A stretch of 64,000 nucleotides of DNA from Polytrichum commune (taxonomy: Eukaryota; Streptophyta; Polytrichopsida; Polytrichales; Polytrichaceae): contig OX485809.1 in NCBI GenBank assembly GCA_950295325.1, positions 27,900,001 through 27,964,000 on the forward strand, given 5' to 3'. Numbering within the stretch: position 1 is the first letter of the stretch; each line of letters begins with the position of its first letter. Made by a program: the position numbers and the translations under genes. Shown here piece after piece: positions 9,656 to 21,423 of this stretch. Under the pieces are notes generated by a model. It saw nothing but the letters and a program-made list of their open reading frames with translations, was not told the DNA's origin and made no database searches.

Positions 9656-10594
9656 GGGAGCAAGCATGATCAAGTATACATAAAAAATGCCTCTGGTATA
9701 CTAAAACCATAATATTTTATGTCAAGCACCTAAAAGTAGTAGCAAAGTGTTTAAATTGGCATTTTTTTCATGTTGGCCTCCATTGTTGTGTTAGGTACAG
9801 ATAATCAAAGTGAGATCTTCAAAACTTATCATTAAAAGTACTACTCAAAAGGTAATGGCTAAATCTAGTTTTGGATGTAGATTTCATGACCTTAAATAAT
9901 TTGAAGTTGGAATTCCATTCATTCTCCTTGATTTCATTATAAACTTGAGGGCAACATTACAAAAATGAGTGGAAAAACATTGATTTAATGTAATTTTGTC
10001 ATTTAAAATAAAAACTAGTCAATTACATGTTCAATATATCTACTTGGACACTACTTGCACCAACTTCTAAAATAAGTAGATTTTTTAAAAAATCTAATTT
10101 GTCAACATAAATTGCACGGTTTTATAGATCAATATATTTTTCAAATATTTATGATTTTTTCCTTCACAAAATTCAAAGTTAGAATATAGTTTTGAATCAA
10201 TTTCACTTAAACATATGCACTAGTAAAAAACTATGCCCAAAAAAATCACAGCCAAAATCAGTTGCGGTTCTTTTGACCAACCTGATCTGCAGTCGTTAAA
10301 CGACTACATATTTTTATTTTTCATTTTGTGACTGAATTTTCTAGATTTTTTGGGCTTTTAAAATACCATTGGAAAGGTGTTTTTAGGACCTTTAAAATGG
10401 TATGTTACACGCCCCCAAATTTCTAAAATTTTAGTCGCTAAACAGAAGTAAAACAAGTTTGCAGTCATTTAGTGACTGCAGATCAAGCTGGTAAAAAGAA
10501 CCATAGTTGATATTGGTTGTGGTTCTTTTTGGCATAGTTTTCTATTAGTGTATGCATGGCAATGGAGTTGTGTACTCAACCATGCTTACGCCCC
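9656..10594. mobile_element. Dispersed TIR repeat family R1, copy 1 (split by a CACTA-like insertion)
   Basis: The left end GGGAGCAAGCATGATCAAG and the right end, read in reverse (about GGGGCGTAAGCATGGTTGAG), form a TIR of roughly 25 bp. The body shares long stretches with the sequences at 14271, 24810 and 54981 (for example GATCTTCAAAACTTATCATT). It is non-coding and is interrupted at 10218-10550 by a second element. Confidence 0.65.
10218..10550. mobile_element. Non-autonomous CACTA-like element
   Basis: Begins CACTAGTAAAAAACTATGCC and ends in the inverse of CACTAATAGAAAACTATGCC. Similarity between the two ends continues inward for roughly 100 bp (both contain GATCTGCAGTC). The 5'-CACTA terminus is diagnostic of the CACTA/CMC superfamily. 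TATG lies on both sides, compared with a usual 3-bp duplication. No transposase; 333 bp. It sits inside R1 copy 1. Confidence 0.8.
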
Positions 10595-11329
10595 ACTCCT
10601 TAGCAAGAGATAAAGCTTCCTTTATTCAAATGTATTAATAAAGGAATTTGCAAAATGCAATTAGTCAAGATTTAGGGGTTGATGTTGAGTGAAGAATAAA
10701 AAGAGGCGACCTAGATTTATTGGGAGCACAATGCCCATTAGATTCCCGAACTCACAAAATGTTACAATAGAGCTAAAAAACGTTACAAAAGTAGGTTTTT
10801 TTGCCTTATTAATACACTAGGTGCTTAGAAAAGATTTAGAAACAATCATTCTAAAGGGAAGAGTGGCCGCCCTTGGTCAAGTTGATTGATTTCTTTTGGT
10901 GGAAGACTCGAAGATCATTCTTTTGCTTTAAATGACTTGTGTGACAAGGTAAGGTAAGGTAGGGAAGCTAGTCCCATCACCTCAAAGCTCTAGGCATGTA
11001 GTGGTGCCCATGTCCTACCCTTTGGGCCTCCAAAGGGCAATTCAACACTGTTGCATGACCTAGGTAGTGATGGACACTCCTTGTCAATAATCAGTGTGGA
11101 ACTTGGGCATACATGTATACACTATATTAGGTAGTTTGAAACTTTTCATTGTCTCAAATTAATATATGGATGATAGCAACTTGAGATTGCCCTATACTTA
11201 GGCTATGGTATATCAACAAGAAACACATAGATCAAAGTTAATGGTTGATCAATATAAACACATCGGGTAGAGCACTTGAAACTTACTTCAACATAAAATG
11301 AAAGGAATACATGCATATTGAATATAGAA

Positions 11330-12160
11330 TAAAACCCAAATTCACGTCTTGTCGTGGACACCCCGCCCCCCCCCCCCCTGGCCCAAGCAAATCTTTTGCT
11401 CGTTGTTGTCCCTGTCACCACTCAAAGGGGTCGCCCGTGCACGTGATTATGGCCAGGACTGCCCCTCTCAGTCTAGCAGCAACATGGCACCTCACCGTTG
11501 GCTTCCAATGGACGTTCGACCAACACCAAATGCGGTTGTCACACATCTCAAGGTACGTTATAGCCTAGTATGCCAAGTTGCACTTTGTTTCCTCTATTCA
11601 TTTTTTAAGTCATAGGTTTTGGCTTACCTCCTCAAACTACCCCCCTTGTTCCATCAGTTTGTAGGTTGTGTCCAATCCAATACCAACATGTTCCAAAGGT
11701 CTCTTATCCATCGAATCATAGCGTTTCTACGCTCCACCTAGAAGTGTGAGGCCATCTTCTTCCCAACTGACATCCGGGCCTTTCAAAGTCATCCTCCTTT
11801 AATTTGAGCTCTTGGCTCATAAATGTATCATGATAGACCCTTGTCTCAACCTTGGCTTCAGCAGCGGAGTAGAGATTTTATGGAACGTGGAGTCCATGCG
11901 AGCAAAGGAAATGGTGGCAAGAGAAGCAGCGGCCAAAGCCTGAAAGGCCACCATTAGCATAGACTTTGTACATAACTAGGCTCAGAGTAGGTTGCACTAT
12001 CCAATAATGGTTATGTGGTGCTCATTTGCCACGTAATTTCTTTGCCAAGACCTTGTATTATATGTTTCCCTTAACATGAATATCTCTTTTCTCTTATGTC
12101 TCATGTTTGGGTTGTCCTACAGAAACCATCCTAATACAAGTTCTCGATCAAGTTATGCCT
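11330..12160 (+). pseudogene. Decayed copy of the 8.3-9.2 kb exons
   Basis: The stretch from about 11385 (CCCAAGCAAATC) parallels 8338 onward: CGTCGCCGCTCAAGG matches TGTCACCACTCAAAGG, and GGATGGACGCACGGCCAAC matches AATGGACGTTCGACCAAC. A decayed intron follows. Then 11867-12050 (GGAGTAGAGATTTTATGG to GGTTGCACTATCCAATAATGG) parallels 8883-9090. Frames are broken, and a 12-13 base poly-C tract lies near 11367. This is a diverged, non-functional duplicate of the 3' part of the region A gene. Confidence 0.7.
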
Positions 12161-14270
12161 TCATTTGTGCATGAATTGATGTAGATCGCCACTCTTAAAT
12201 GTAGTGTGGCAACTCTCTTCTTTCAACAACTATGACCACCATACCCTAAAGAGGACAGTCATTCAATGTTTCATCACTAAGTCTACAAGAGCATCCTTGA
12301 ACTCCAATTCCAATTGCTACACCTACATGCAATGGTGGCTTTCGATTGCTAACAAACATAAATTACTGGTGAGATACCCTATAATGCTAATGTGGATAAC
12401 ATCAATGACGACCATGGAGGAGATACCCTATAATGCTAATGTTACTTCATCAATCATAGCACTCGAATGATACATAGATTCATTGAAAAGCTAATAAGTA
12501 ACCTAAACCCTAAACCATTCTCCTTGTGGATGTATCCGCCTTCAACATAGTCCAAACTTCATGGAGTGCACTCATGTGGCCTTCACCTGGTCGCAGTCAA
12601 CTATGGCAAAGACCAGGCTAATTCGTTAAAGAAAATAATTAAATAGGAATTACAGATATGTAGTGGAAAATACTAGAATCCTTCAATCAAAAATCTCGTC
12701 TGTCTTTTATTATGACAGAAATGCAAAGCTCTAAGCTCCAAGAGAAAAAGTTCCCATCTTTTTTGTGAGACCAAAAGATCAAGAAATTGAATACAGTATT
12801 CCGTAAACAACATCATGGTAACTTGTAAGCTTTGCCCTCTATGTCACTCTGCTCTCAAGAGTCCCTGAATATACAAAACTGCAGCCAATCTTTGGTTCTT
12901 GGTTCCAGGGACTTGAAACCGAGTGCGAGAGAGAAAATTAAGGTAGAAATACCATAACCCGTGAAAATAAGGTGATTCGCATTGAAGAGATTGTCTGACA
13001 ATCATGAGATAATTTTCCAAGATAGATGAGAAGGATTCATGAAGAATTAATGCAAGTTGTTTCATATTTTTCTGCTCCATACAAAAAATGCTACAATTTT
13101 TCAAAGTGGAAAGTTGTCCAAATCCCTACTCGTTCACTAGATTCTCCCTACACCGAACACGATAATCCGCATTTCCATACAGAACATCGCCTAAATCGGT
13201 TACCTCATGAGTACATTAACACTTGACTCCCATTGGCTACACTAAACGTACACGCATTGAAGTTGCCGTCGAACGATGATCGATTTTAGAAATGGCACTT
13301 CACCATTATGACGCCGGCCGGCGGTCTAGTGCACTGCTGGAGGGTGGGTTAACGGGTTATGGTATTTCTACCTTACTGCATACTCACAAGATGCACTTCT
13401 TAATCAACATGGGGCGAGACGTGACATAAAGCTGTGCAAGATATTCGTTCCTTCTGAACGCGGATACAGTGATTGATCTGCTTCCAAGCTCTCAATGCTC
13501 AGAGAGAGTGAGTGTCACTCCCATGTCCTCGCCGGACAGTCCGGAAACTTGGAAGATGGGAGCAGTTGCACAAATTTCTGGAGCACCTGTTTCGGCCCTT
13601 CACATCTCCGATCCTTTTCGGGACTGCGACAGGTGTGGAGAAGAAATATCATCTTCATCATCTGAAAGAAGATGATGAATATGTATGGACCCGAGACTTT
13701 CACTAGGAGGCTAGAATCAGTAAGTATCTTGTACCCATCCAAACATATTCGATGTGTATACGGGTGGTTTTTGTAGCACAGATTATGGACATGATTCAAG
13801 CATGTTAAGTTTGATTGCCTTCTTGTTCTTGGTGGTTCTTGGTAGTTTCTGGTGTAAGGGCAAGCCTGGGTGGTTTCAAGAAATTGAGATGGTTTAATTT
13901 GAAAGACTTGACAGTGCTTGACTTGTGTCCTAAGGTTCAGAACTAACTTATCTGTATGATAAAGTTTGAGAGACAGATAGAAAAAGGATGATCATATGTA
14001 AAAAACGTTGGCTCAATATGAGTCAACACGATGCAGGATAGTGCTGTAAACTGAATCATTTAATATCACGGGATGTTTTGGCACTTTTAGTGTAGCTTAA
14101 TTTTTCAAATGAGGAATATTGGACTTGGAAGAATAAAGCTAACAAGGGTCACCAAGTCTCTAAGAAACCATGACTAAGATTAAGTTATCGATGGCAGCAA
14201 AATCTCAATGTTCTTGTCTTCAAACTCATGTCTATTCAGATCTCAATTTGTTCAGATTATACTCATATGC
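12161..14270. other. Intergenic, no supported gene
   Basis: AT-rich sequence with scattered short ORFs. One GC-richer patch (13469-13706) has a Ser/Pro-rich 68-codon frame, but no domain, splice context or recognisable family supports it. A 23-base direct repeat (starting GATACCCTATAATGCTAATG) occurs at about 12372 and 12421. Confidence 0.4.
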
Positions 14271-15602
14271 GAGCATGGTAAAGTGCATCTAAAAAGTGCT
14301 CTGGTGTCTTAAAACCTTCATTTTTTGGTCAAATGTCTAAAGTAGTAGCAAACTGTTGTTTACATTATATATTTTCATGGTGCCCTTCTATTGTTGTGTA
14401 AAGTGCTCAAGATAGAATATCAAGATGAAATCTTCAAAATTTGTCATTGAAAATAATGTTCAAAAGCAAATGGCTAAATTTGGTTTTGGATGTAATTTTC
14501 ACGACCTTAAACATTTTGAAATTGAAATTCGTTTTCATATCTTTGAATCCATTTAAAACTTGAGATCATCATCAATTGTTTTTGGTAGAAAATCATACTT
14601 TCAATTAATTTTATCATATTTTAAGCTCGGGGGGTGCACTGTACTAAACATGTACGAGTATACGTGAGTGCACATGAGGGGTATTGATTTGGACCTTGCC
14701 GTATTACGTATACATATGGTATACATGTTATAATTTATAGTTACGTACATATATGGAAGGCCTTTAAAAAGTATACAATAATTGTACTTGTATGGTACTG
14801 TTACCATACTACATATCATAAGTTTTCATATTGGATGAAATCGTTTGGAAATCGTTTGGAAATCATTTGGTAATCGTTTGGTGGAGTATAGGGATCCAAT
14901 TGACTTGATGGACCATCCATCAAACGTGGAGATTGGTTTATGTTGGTATCAAAAAGGGGCTAACAACAAGTGGACATATGATCTTACTGATCATTTAATG
15001 GTAGACTTAGAAACAATAATTGTATTGGCTACAATGACATATATTGGTGAATCAAATGTTTATGAGTTACATCCGGGAGATGAAAAAGTTTTCAACGACT
15101 TTGCTGATGAAAGCTAGGATATTTTGTTATACATATTATAGGGGTTGATTATTGTTCAAAAGTATATTTGTATACATATGTTAATGACTATATATGAATG
15201 GATGTTTTTTTGTGTATACATATTGTCACTTGTATATTTATTGTTGCAATTGTATGTGTATTACTTCATTTCACAAAAAATAACTTGTATATAGGGGGTT
15301 TTTAGAGTATGCAGTGAACGCACGTGATTCTAGGTTTTAATGAAAGGTGCACCCCCCGAGATTTTAAGCAAATCTTAGATTCTTAGTTGTTCAATCTCAC
15401 CACTTGCACACCACATGCACCATCTTCTAAAATATGTAGATTTTCTAAAGAAAATTTATTAACAATTATTGCTTCACGTTGTAAACAATATGTTTATGAT
15501 TTTGTTTCTCCATAAAATTCAAAGTTAGTATATTTTTTTGAATCACTTTCACTTAAACCTATGTAGGGATTTAGAATTGTCCACTTTACTATGCTTGCAC
15601 CC
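14271..15602. mobile_element. R1 family copy 2 (split by a 735-bp TIR element)
   Basis: 14271-14617 and 15369-15602 together match R1 copies 1 and 4 (TTTTTGGTCAAATGTCTAAAG, TTTTGGATGTA, and the ATGCTTGCACCCAC right end). The left TIR is degenerate. The two halves are separated by the element at 14626-15360. Confidence 0.6.
14626..15360. mobile_element. 735-bp TIR element with 8-bp target duplication
   Basis: The TIR CTCGGGGGGTGCAC is perfect at both ends for 14 bp. Perfect ATTTTAAG duplications lie at 14618-14625 and 15361-15368. The 8-bp duplication points to a hAT-like (or similar) non-autonomous element. It holds a 90-codon frame (14845-15117) containing WTYDLTDHLMVDLETII. A homologous frame occurs at 18314-18505, so this could be a captured or residual coding piece of unknown identity. 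Confidence 0.85.
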
Positions 15603-17436
15603 ACTTGAACCCTACAACCTCTTGTTTATTATGATGTGTAGATGTGAATACAACGGCTAAGAGTGTCTTGCATTCAATTAGTTCTCAATATACATTACAC
15701 ATGATAAAAATCCTTCTTGAGGACTACTGCAATTGATGGATCAACCGTCAAAGCTCTTAGGTTCCTTTTGTGGACCTTATAATGTCGTACATACAAATTG
15801 TAAGTTGTTGCTATAATTTTCAATCAATCTTGTCAAAAGCGGCCTCATCAAAAACTAATTCAGTCATACATTGCATTCCTATATTGAATAGATTTACACG
15901 TACACAAAAAAAGAGTATATATTAGATCCAATACAAAATTGAAGATTGGGCTTGCACAAATGTGGTTCAAGTTTTAATGTAGTTTCCATCTCATAGACCA
16001 TCTACATTCCATTCACATTCACATTCACATTCATACTTGTTGATACTTGTTGTTACTACATTCCATTGATATCATACTTGTTGGTACTTGTTGAGGGATA
16101 ATACAACTGTCACGTAGCCTATACCCTTTAATCCTTAATATTTTCTGAGACCACATTGTGGATGCCACATTTTTCCTCCAACCTACTTAGCATCAACTAG
16201 AGGTCCATTTTGAAAAGGAAAAATAAATAAATAATTGGGAGAGTTTTCAAATTTTACTTCATAATGATGTTTTGAAAAGGAAATTTGAAAGTACCATACT
16301 ATTTATGTTCCCAATTGAACTCCTAGTCAACCTCCCAACTGAAGAATGGTTATCCCAACATAATTACTACACTCATGTTCAAAACTATTAACTTTCAATC
16401 CTTGATTGGTTTTTGTCTTCAAAATGGAGTTGTTAATAATGGTTTCTTTATTTACTCAAAAGTTCAATTTACTGAGAGTTCAATTTACTGAAAATTCAAT
16501 CACATGGATATTAATCTTTAACTTTGTGTTTTCATAAATGATTCATAGCTCTTGCTTGCAAACCTCATATACAACTGATCTTGAAAATGCATAAAATCTT
16601 AGAGAGATTAATGATTATCGGTATAAGAACTCATGCAACCCTAAAAACCTCATTTCTCTTCACAAGTTGAAATTTCCCCTTTGACACATGTGACCAAAGT
16701 CCTGGATGATCCTTTTAATCATGACTCACAGTTAGAAATGACACCCATCGACATCTTCAAAATCAAGAATAGAAGAAGAAGAAGAAGAAGAAGAAATGGT
16801 TGATATTGAGCATTTAAATAATCAGGGATTAAGATTGACAATCGATAACATCTGTCCTAGGAATTGTAATCAAGATTGAACCCAACCTGCGTTTGAGAAA
16901 AGATTGCTCATTGATCAATTATGTGGAATCCTATCAGAGCACTTCAAAATCGTGTGTAATGTTTAAAAGTCTTTCCATTTTAGTCTAATCAAGGAGCAAC
17001 ATGAAAGATTTGAAATGGACACAACATTATTAAGCAGTGTGTGTTCGTTCATATTCGCCTTAAGAATTTAGCCATGGATGCCCCAACCCGTTCACATTCA
17101 GACTTAATCAGACTCCACATACATAGGTTGGGACATTCATGGTCATATTCCCAGGGCCCACATGAATGAACACACATTGCTTAGTAATGTTATGGAGGTG
17201 AGTCTACAAACCACTTAATGGCTATTAGCAAAGATGTGATTCTACAAAGTCTGATCATTACAACTCACAATTAGTGCCACTTCACACACAAGACTGAAGG
17301 CCCGTGACCATTGTTATCTAAGAGCTTTCATTGGTCAAAAGGGTGGAGACCATCCAAGTTCACTTCACACAAGAAGACTTCAAGGATGAAAAGTCTACAT
17401 GGAGTCCTACATGGCAGACTATGGATAAGGTTTCAC
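15603..17436. other. Intergenic repeats, no gene seen
   Basis: AT-rich. Contains short tandem repeats: TTCACA units at about 16010-16035, an ACTTGTTG-type cluster at 16037-16092, and (GAA)n at about 16770-16795. No coding frame is supported. Confidence 0.5.
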
Positions 17437-17501
17437 GGTCTCCCAAAATTTTCGTCAAGCCCACCTCCAAGAGGTGGGCTTGACGCAAATTCCGGGAGAC
17501 C
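17437..17501. repeat. Near-perfect hairpin with 31-bp arms and 3-base loop
   Basis: The left arm 17437-17467 starts GGTCTCCCAAAATTTTCG and the right arm 17471-17501 is its complement with three differences. The loop is CAA. The inner 15 bp (CGTCAAGCCCACCTC) pair perfectly. It could be a small foldback element or a structured transcript. Confidence 0.85.
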
Positions 17502-18299
17502 ATGACTTTATTTAAGGTTTTTTTTTTCCAGCATGACAGATTTCAAGACAGATTGCAGGGCAGATTCCAGAACAAATGCCCGGATAGATTCCAAGACAGA
17601 CAAACACCACCAAATAATTCTCTGAAATTGATAGAGTTTGAGACATATTTCATTAATCCAAATCCTCCCCTCTTTTTCCACCAACATAATATGCAATGGT
17701 CCCGCAACATGGTCCATTCTCACTTCACACTATGCTTGAGGGCCCATGACTACATAAAACGGCTTTCCCAACACCCATGGTACGGCCTTCGGGTGAGAGT
17801 CAAGGGTCCTCACCACTACAAGGTCACGGCTCTTGGCTCATCTGTGAAGTGGCCCTTAGAGATGTATACCCTCAACTTTAACACAACCCAATTAAGTTAG
17901 GTGAAGAAACAGATGTGATGTGACAAACCCCTCAGACTAGCGGAAACTCTACATTATTAAGCAAGGGTAGTCAAGCTTGTATGCTTTAGCCCTAAAATTC
18001 CAGCAAGACTCTTAGTGTAATATACCTCTTCCCCATTGGGCCCAAGCCATCCACAACATCTCACATTATCTAGATATTATGCTTTTAGGGCACTCTTCCA
18101 TGTGCTGATTGCTCCCACAAAGTAAAGTAAAATTATAGAGTCTAGACTTCGTCAATATCGTTGAAGCTTTGGATAGTATTTGTAAGCATCTTCTTGGTTG
18201 AGTATTTTCATGTGGAGTAGGAAGGCCAACATGATATGAGAGAGTAGGTTTTCTTTGTTGTCAAAACATGTAATTTAGAATGTGGTAATCATTGCATTT
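17502..18299. other. Non-coding flank with short GACAGATT-type repeats
   Basis: About 17530-17605 shows loosely repeated units around AGACAGATTCCAAGAC. The 132-codon frame across it is not supported by any family or splice context. Confidence 0.4.
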
Positions 18300-18755
18300 A
18301 TCTATATTCAAACGTGAAGGTTGGTTTATGTTGGTATCAAAACAGAACCAACAATAAATGGACTTACGATCTTACGGTTCATTTGATGATACACTTAGAA
18401 ACAATAATGACGTTGGCTTCTATGATATATATTGTAGGCTTAAATGCTTATGAGTTACATTTGGGGGATGAAAATGTCTTCAACAATTTTATGAATGAAT
18501 CTTAGAGTTTTACATTATACATGTGATAGGGGTTCCTTATTACTCAAAAGTACATTTGTTTACTCATATTAATGACTATATACGAATGCAAAACATATAC
18601 ATATTGTCACTTGTATTTTTATCATTGAAATTGTATGTGTATTGCCTGGATTTACCAAAAAACGTTTTTAAAAAAAAAAACTTGTATATAGGAGGTTTCT
18701 AGAGTATGTTGCAAACACATGTGGTTCTTGGTTTTTGACGAAAGGTGCAGGCACG
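18300..18755. mobile_element. Diverged, truncated relative of the 735-bp element
   Basis: Shares extended similarity with 14925-15345, including the frame with KWTYDLTVHLMIHLETI and the segment ending TTTTTGACGAAAGGTGCA. The terminal CCCCCCGAG is missing at the right, and the left half is not recognisable. An old copy of the same family. Confidence 0.65.
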
Positions 18756-19380
18756 GAAGGTTATTACCAATGATAGATTTAGAGAGGCCATGATAATGAA
18801 GTCCCCTTCATGATAAACTTCAACATCCCCCACCAATTGTGACAACAACCGGCTATTGTTTTCCAGTGAAATTGGTGCATATTCCATGTGGAAGTCTTAG
18901 AGGGTTTTTTCAACTTAGCCAACACATAGAAGTGTGGCCTTATTAAAACACTTAATTTGCCCTTGGATGTATTCCAATGAACTTGGAACTTTCATATTGG
19001 TACATACCTTTGATATTGAGGGCATTTGAATCCACAATCACTAACAAATATTGGTTTGATCGGATATTTTCATGTTGAAGCCAACTATTTAATGAACACT
19101 CCCGCATGCGTGCACGCCTAAAGGGGGGGGTGTTTGGGGGCACACTTCTTTGAGAGTTGTAGCCACATGCATGTGGGATCCTTTATTAAAATTGTTTCAC
19201 CACCTATGCTCAAAAATTTCATGACCAAAAAGGACTTAGGAGAGAACACATACAAAATTTCATAAGCAAATATGTAATAGTCCTATAGTACACTAGCTTG
19301 GACCTTGCCATCCTAGCTTGTTGTTCTTGTACATGAGAATTAATATCCCAAGTCGACCCAACCTCATACATCCAATGTGT
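18756..19380. other. Intergenic, no gene seen
   Basis: AT-rich, with a nine-G run near 19122. No supported feature other than possible upstream remains of the LINE that follows. Confidence 0.35.
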
Positions 19381-20597
19381 AATGATATGCCTCCCATGCC
19401 CACCCCTACTTAGATGGTTAGAGAAAGATCAACTAGGATATCACTTTAACACCTCACCAAATAGTATCACAATCACAACCTATGCCCACGACTTAGCCAT
19501 CCTCACCAACAACATAAAGCACATGGGCAAACTCCAACTCAACAAACAAAGACAATACTCCAACTAGGCACACATGGAACTAGGCATAAACAAAATATGC
19601 AGTCACAGGATGCCCCAACAAATCAAAACTACAACCCCTCACATTTATTACATACCTGAAAGCCAAAAACATTAATTATATTCAACAACAACTCCCCATC
19701 CTCTACAAAACAAAACATACACATACCTAGGAATACAACTAGTCCGATCCTTAAAATGGGCCATACAAAACATAATAAAATAAAAAATTGCTATAGAAAA
19801 AAATTTAAAAACAAAGCATGGCCTTACTACTATCACCCTCATCACTAGAACAAAAAATGAAGATCCTCAACACATTCATTCGCCCGGACATCGAATATGT
19901 TTTTTATACCTGCCCCTTTTTTGTCCCAGATTTCAAGAAATTTGATAAACTCCTCATGAAACTCACAAAATTCATATGTAACACCCCCAAAGACCCCCCT
20001 AACATCCTTGCCTAACTACCCCACAAAACATTCGGCAGTGAAGCATTCCCCCTACTCCCAAGATATGCCACTATACTTAGCGAATAACTCACATTGGTGC
20101 TCCATGACCCATGCCCATTAGGCCAAATATACCAAGGAAGTGAGATTTATCCAATAAGTACAGTGGAGTTGAACACCTCCCACAATTAAAATACCAAGCA
20201 TGCTCTAGATCACCAACCTCTAGATCCTTATACATACTAAAAAAACACTTTAACACCCATCGGGACTCCATAAACATCACCTTTCGTCTCAACAAACTCC
20301 CCACTATCGGAAGAACGCTTCAAAAGCCCATTTTATCCCGCTCTCACCCCACAACAAAGGTCCAATACAAAGAAAGTCCTTAACAAATTCTCCTCCTTCA
20401 ACAATACCGCCCTACCCCAAATTCAAGATTGCATACACATACATAATCATGATTAAAGAATTCCAAAATAAATACTATACCAAATTTAGAATATTAAAAA
20501 GTGCACTTTTACAAGCCACGTCCTCCCACCAAACATATACCACACACCACCCCCACCTCCACCGGGACCACCTTACACAACCACAAACTCTACCCCC

Positions 20598-20618
20598 CTC
20601 CCCCCCCCCCCCCCCCCA
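20598..20618. repeat. Poly-C tract
   Basis: About 19 C residues near-continuous, within the decayed LINE region. A similar tract is at about 11367. Confidence 0.8.
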
Positions 20619-21423
20619 GACATAACACAACCACATAACCCCTAGGCACCCCCATCTCACACATCTCTAGCTTTAAATCTACACACAAAAAATACAAATG
20701 AGGAGCCAAACAACATACACATAAATTCCATTGCCATTGGCAAACATTGTCATAAATGACGAGGTTGATAAATTGGTCAAACAAGGAGTAGAACAACCAT
20801 GCATTGTAGAAACCCCTTTCCACTTAATCACCCATTAGACATTGTATTGGCCATCTATCCCCCCAATATCCACACAACATGGCGGCTCAGTCTGCAACCT
20901 CAAATACTAAATAGAAAAAAAAACATGTAAGCACACCCATCTCCCATGCAAAAAATACAATACCCTATATAGACAAATGGCTCTCCAACACAAACACACA
21001 CATAAAATGATCAAATCTATAATGGGATGCCCCATGGATTACCGATGTGCAAACAACACAAACCCTCAAATTTAGATATGGAAGATGCTTAGGGAACTAC
21101 CGAAAAAAATACACATTCTCAAACAAGATATATCCCCAACATGTAACCTATGCACATTCCACCCAAATGACATATGCTTTCATCTACTATCATGTTGCAT
21201 AAATAAACACATAAATATTATAAGGAGATAACGACACAATAAAGCAATACACGTACTAGCAAACACACTACTAGCCCACCCTACAACCCTTGCTTTACCC
21301 TAATCAATGCCGGTGACATTAATGACTGCACAATTGACAACACCATACCCTCATGGCTACTCCCATGCATATGCTATCTACCAAGATGTAAATGCCCAAC
21401 TCGACTTAGACCCAATATATTAT

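Noticed and set aside
13469-13706. Ser/Pro-rich frame in a GC-richer patch
   Set aside because: Only 68 codons, no homologous motif, no splice context; could be a relic but unsupported.
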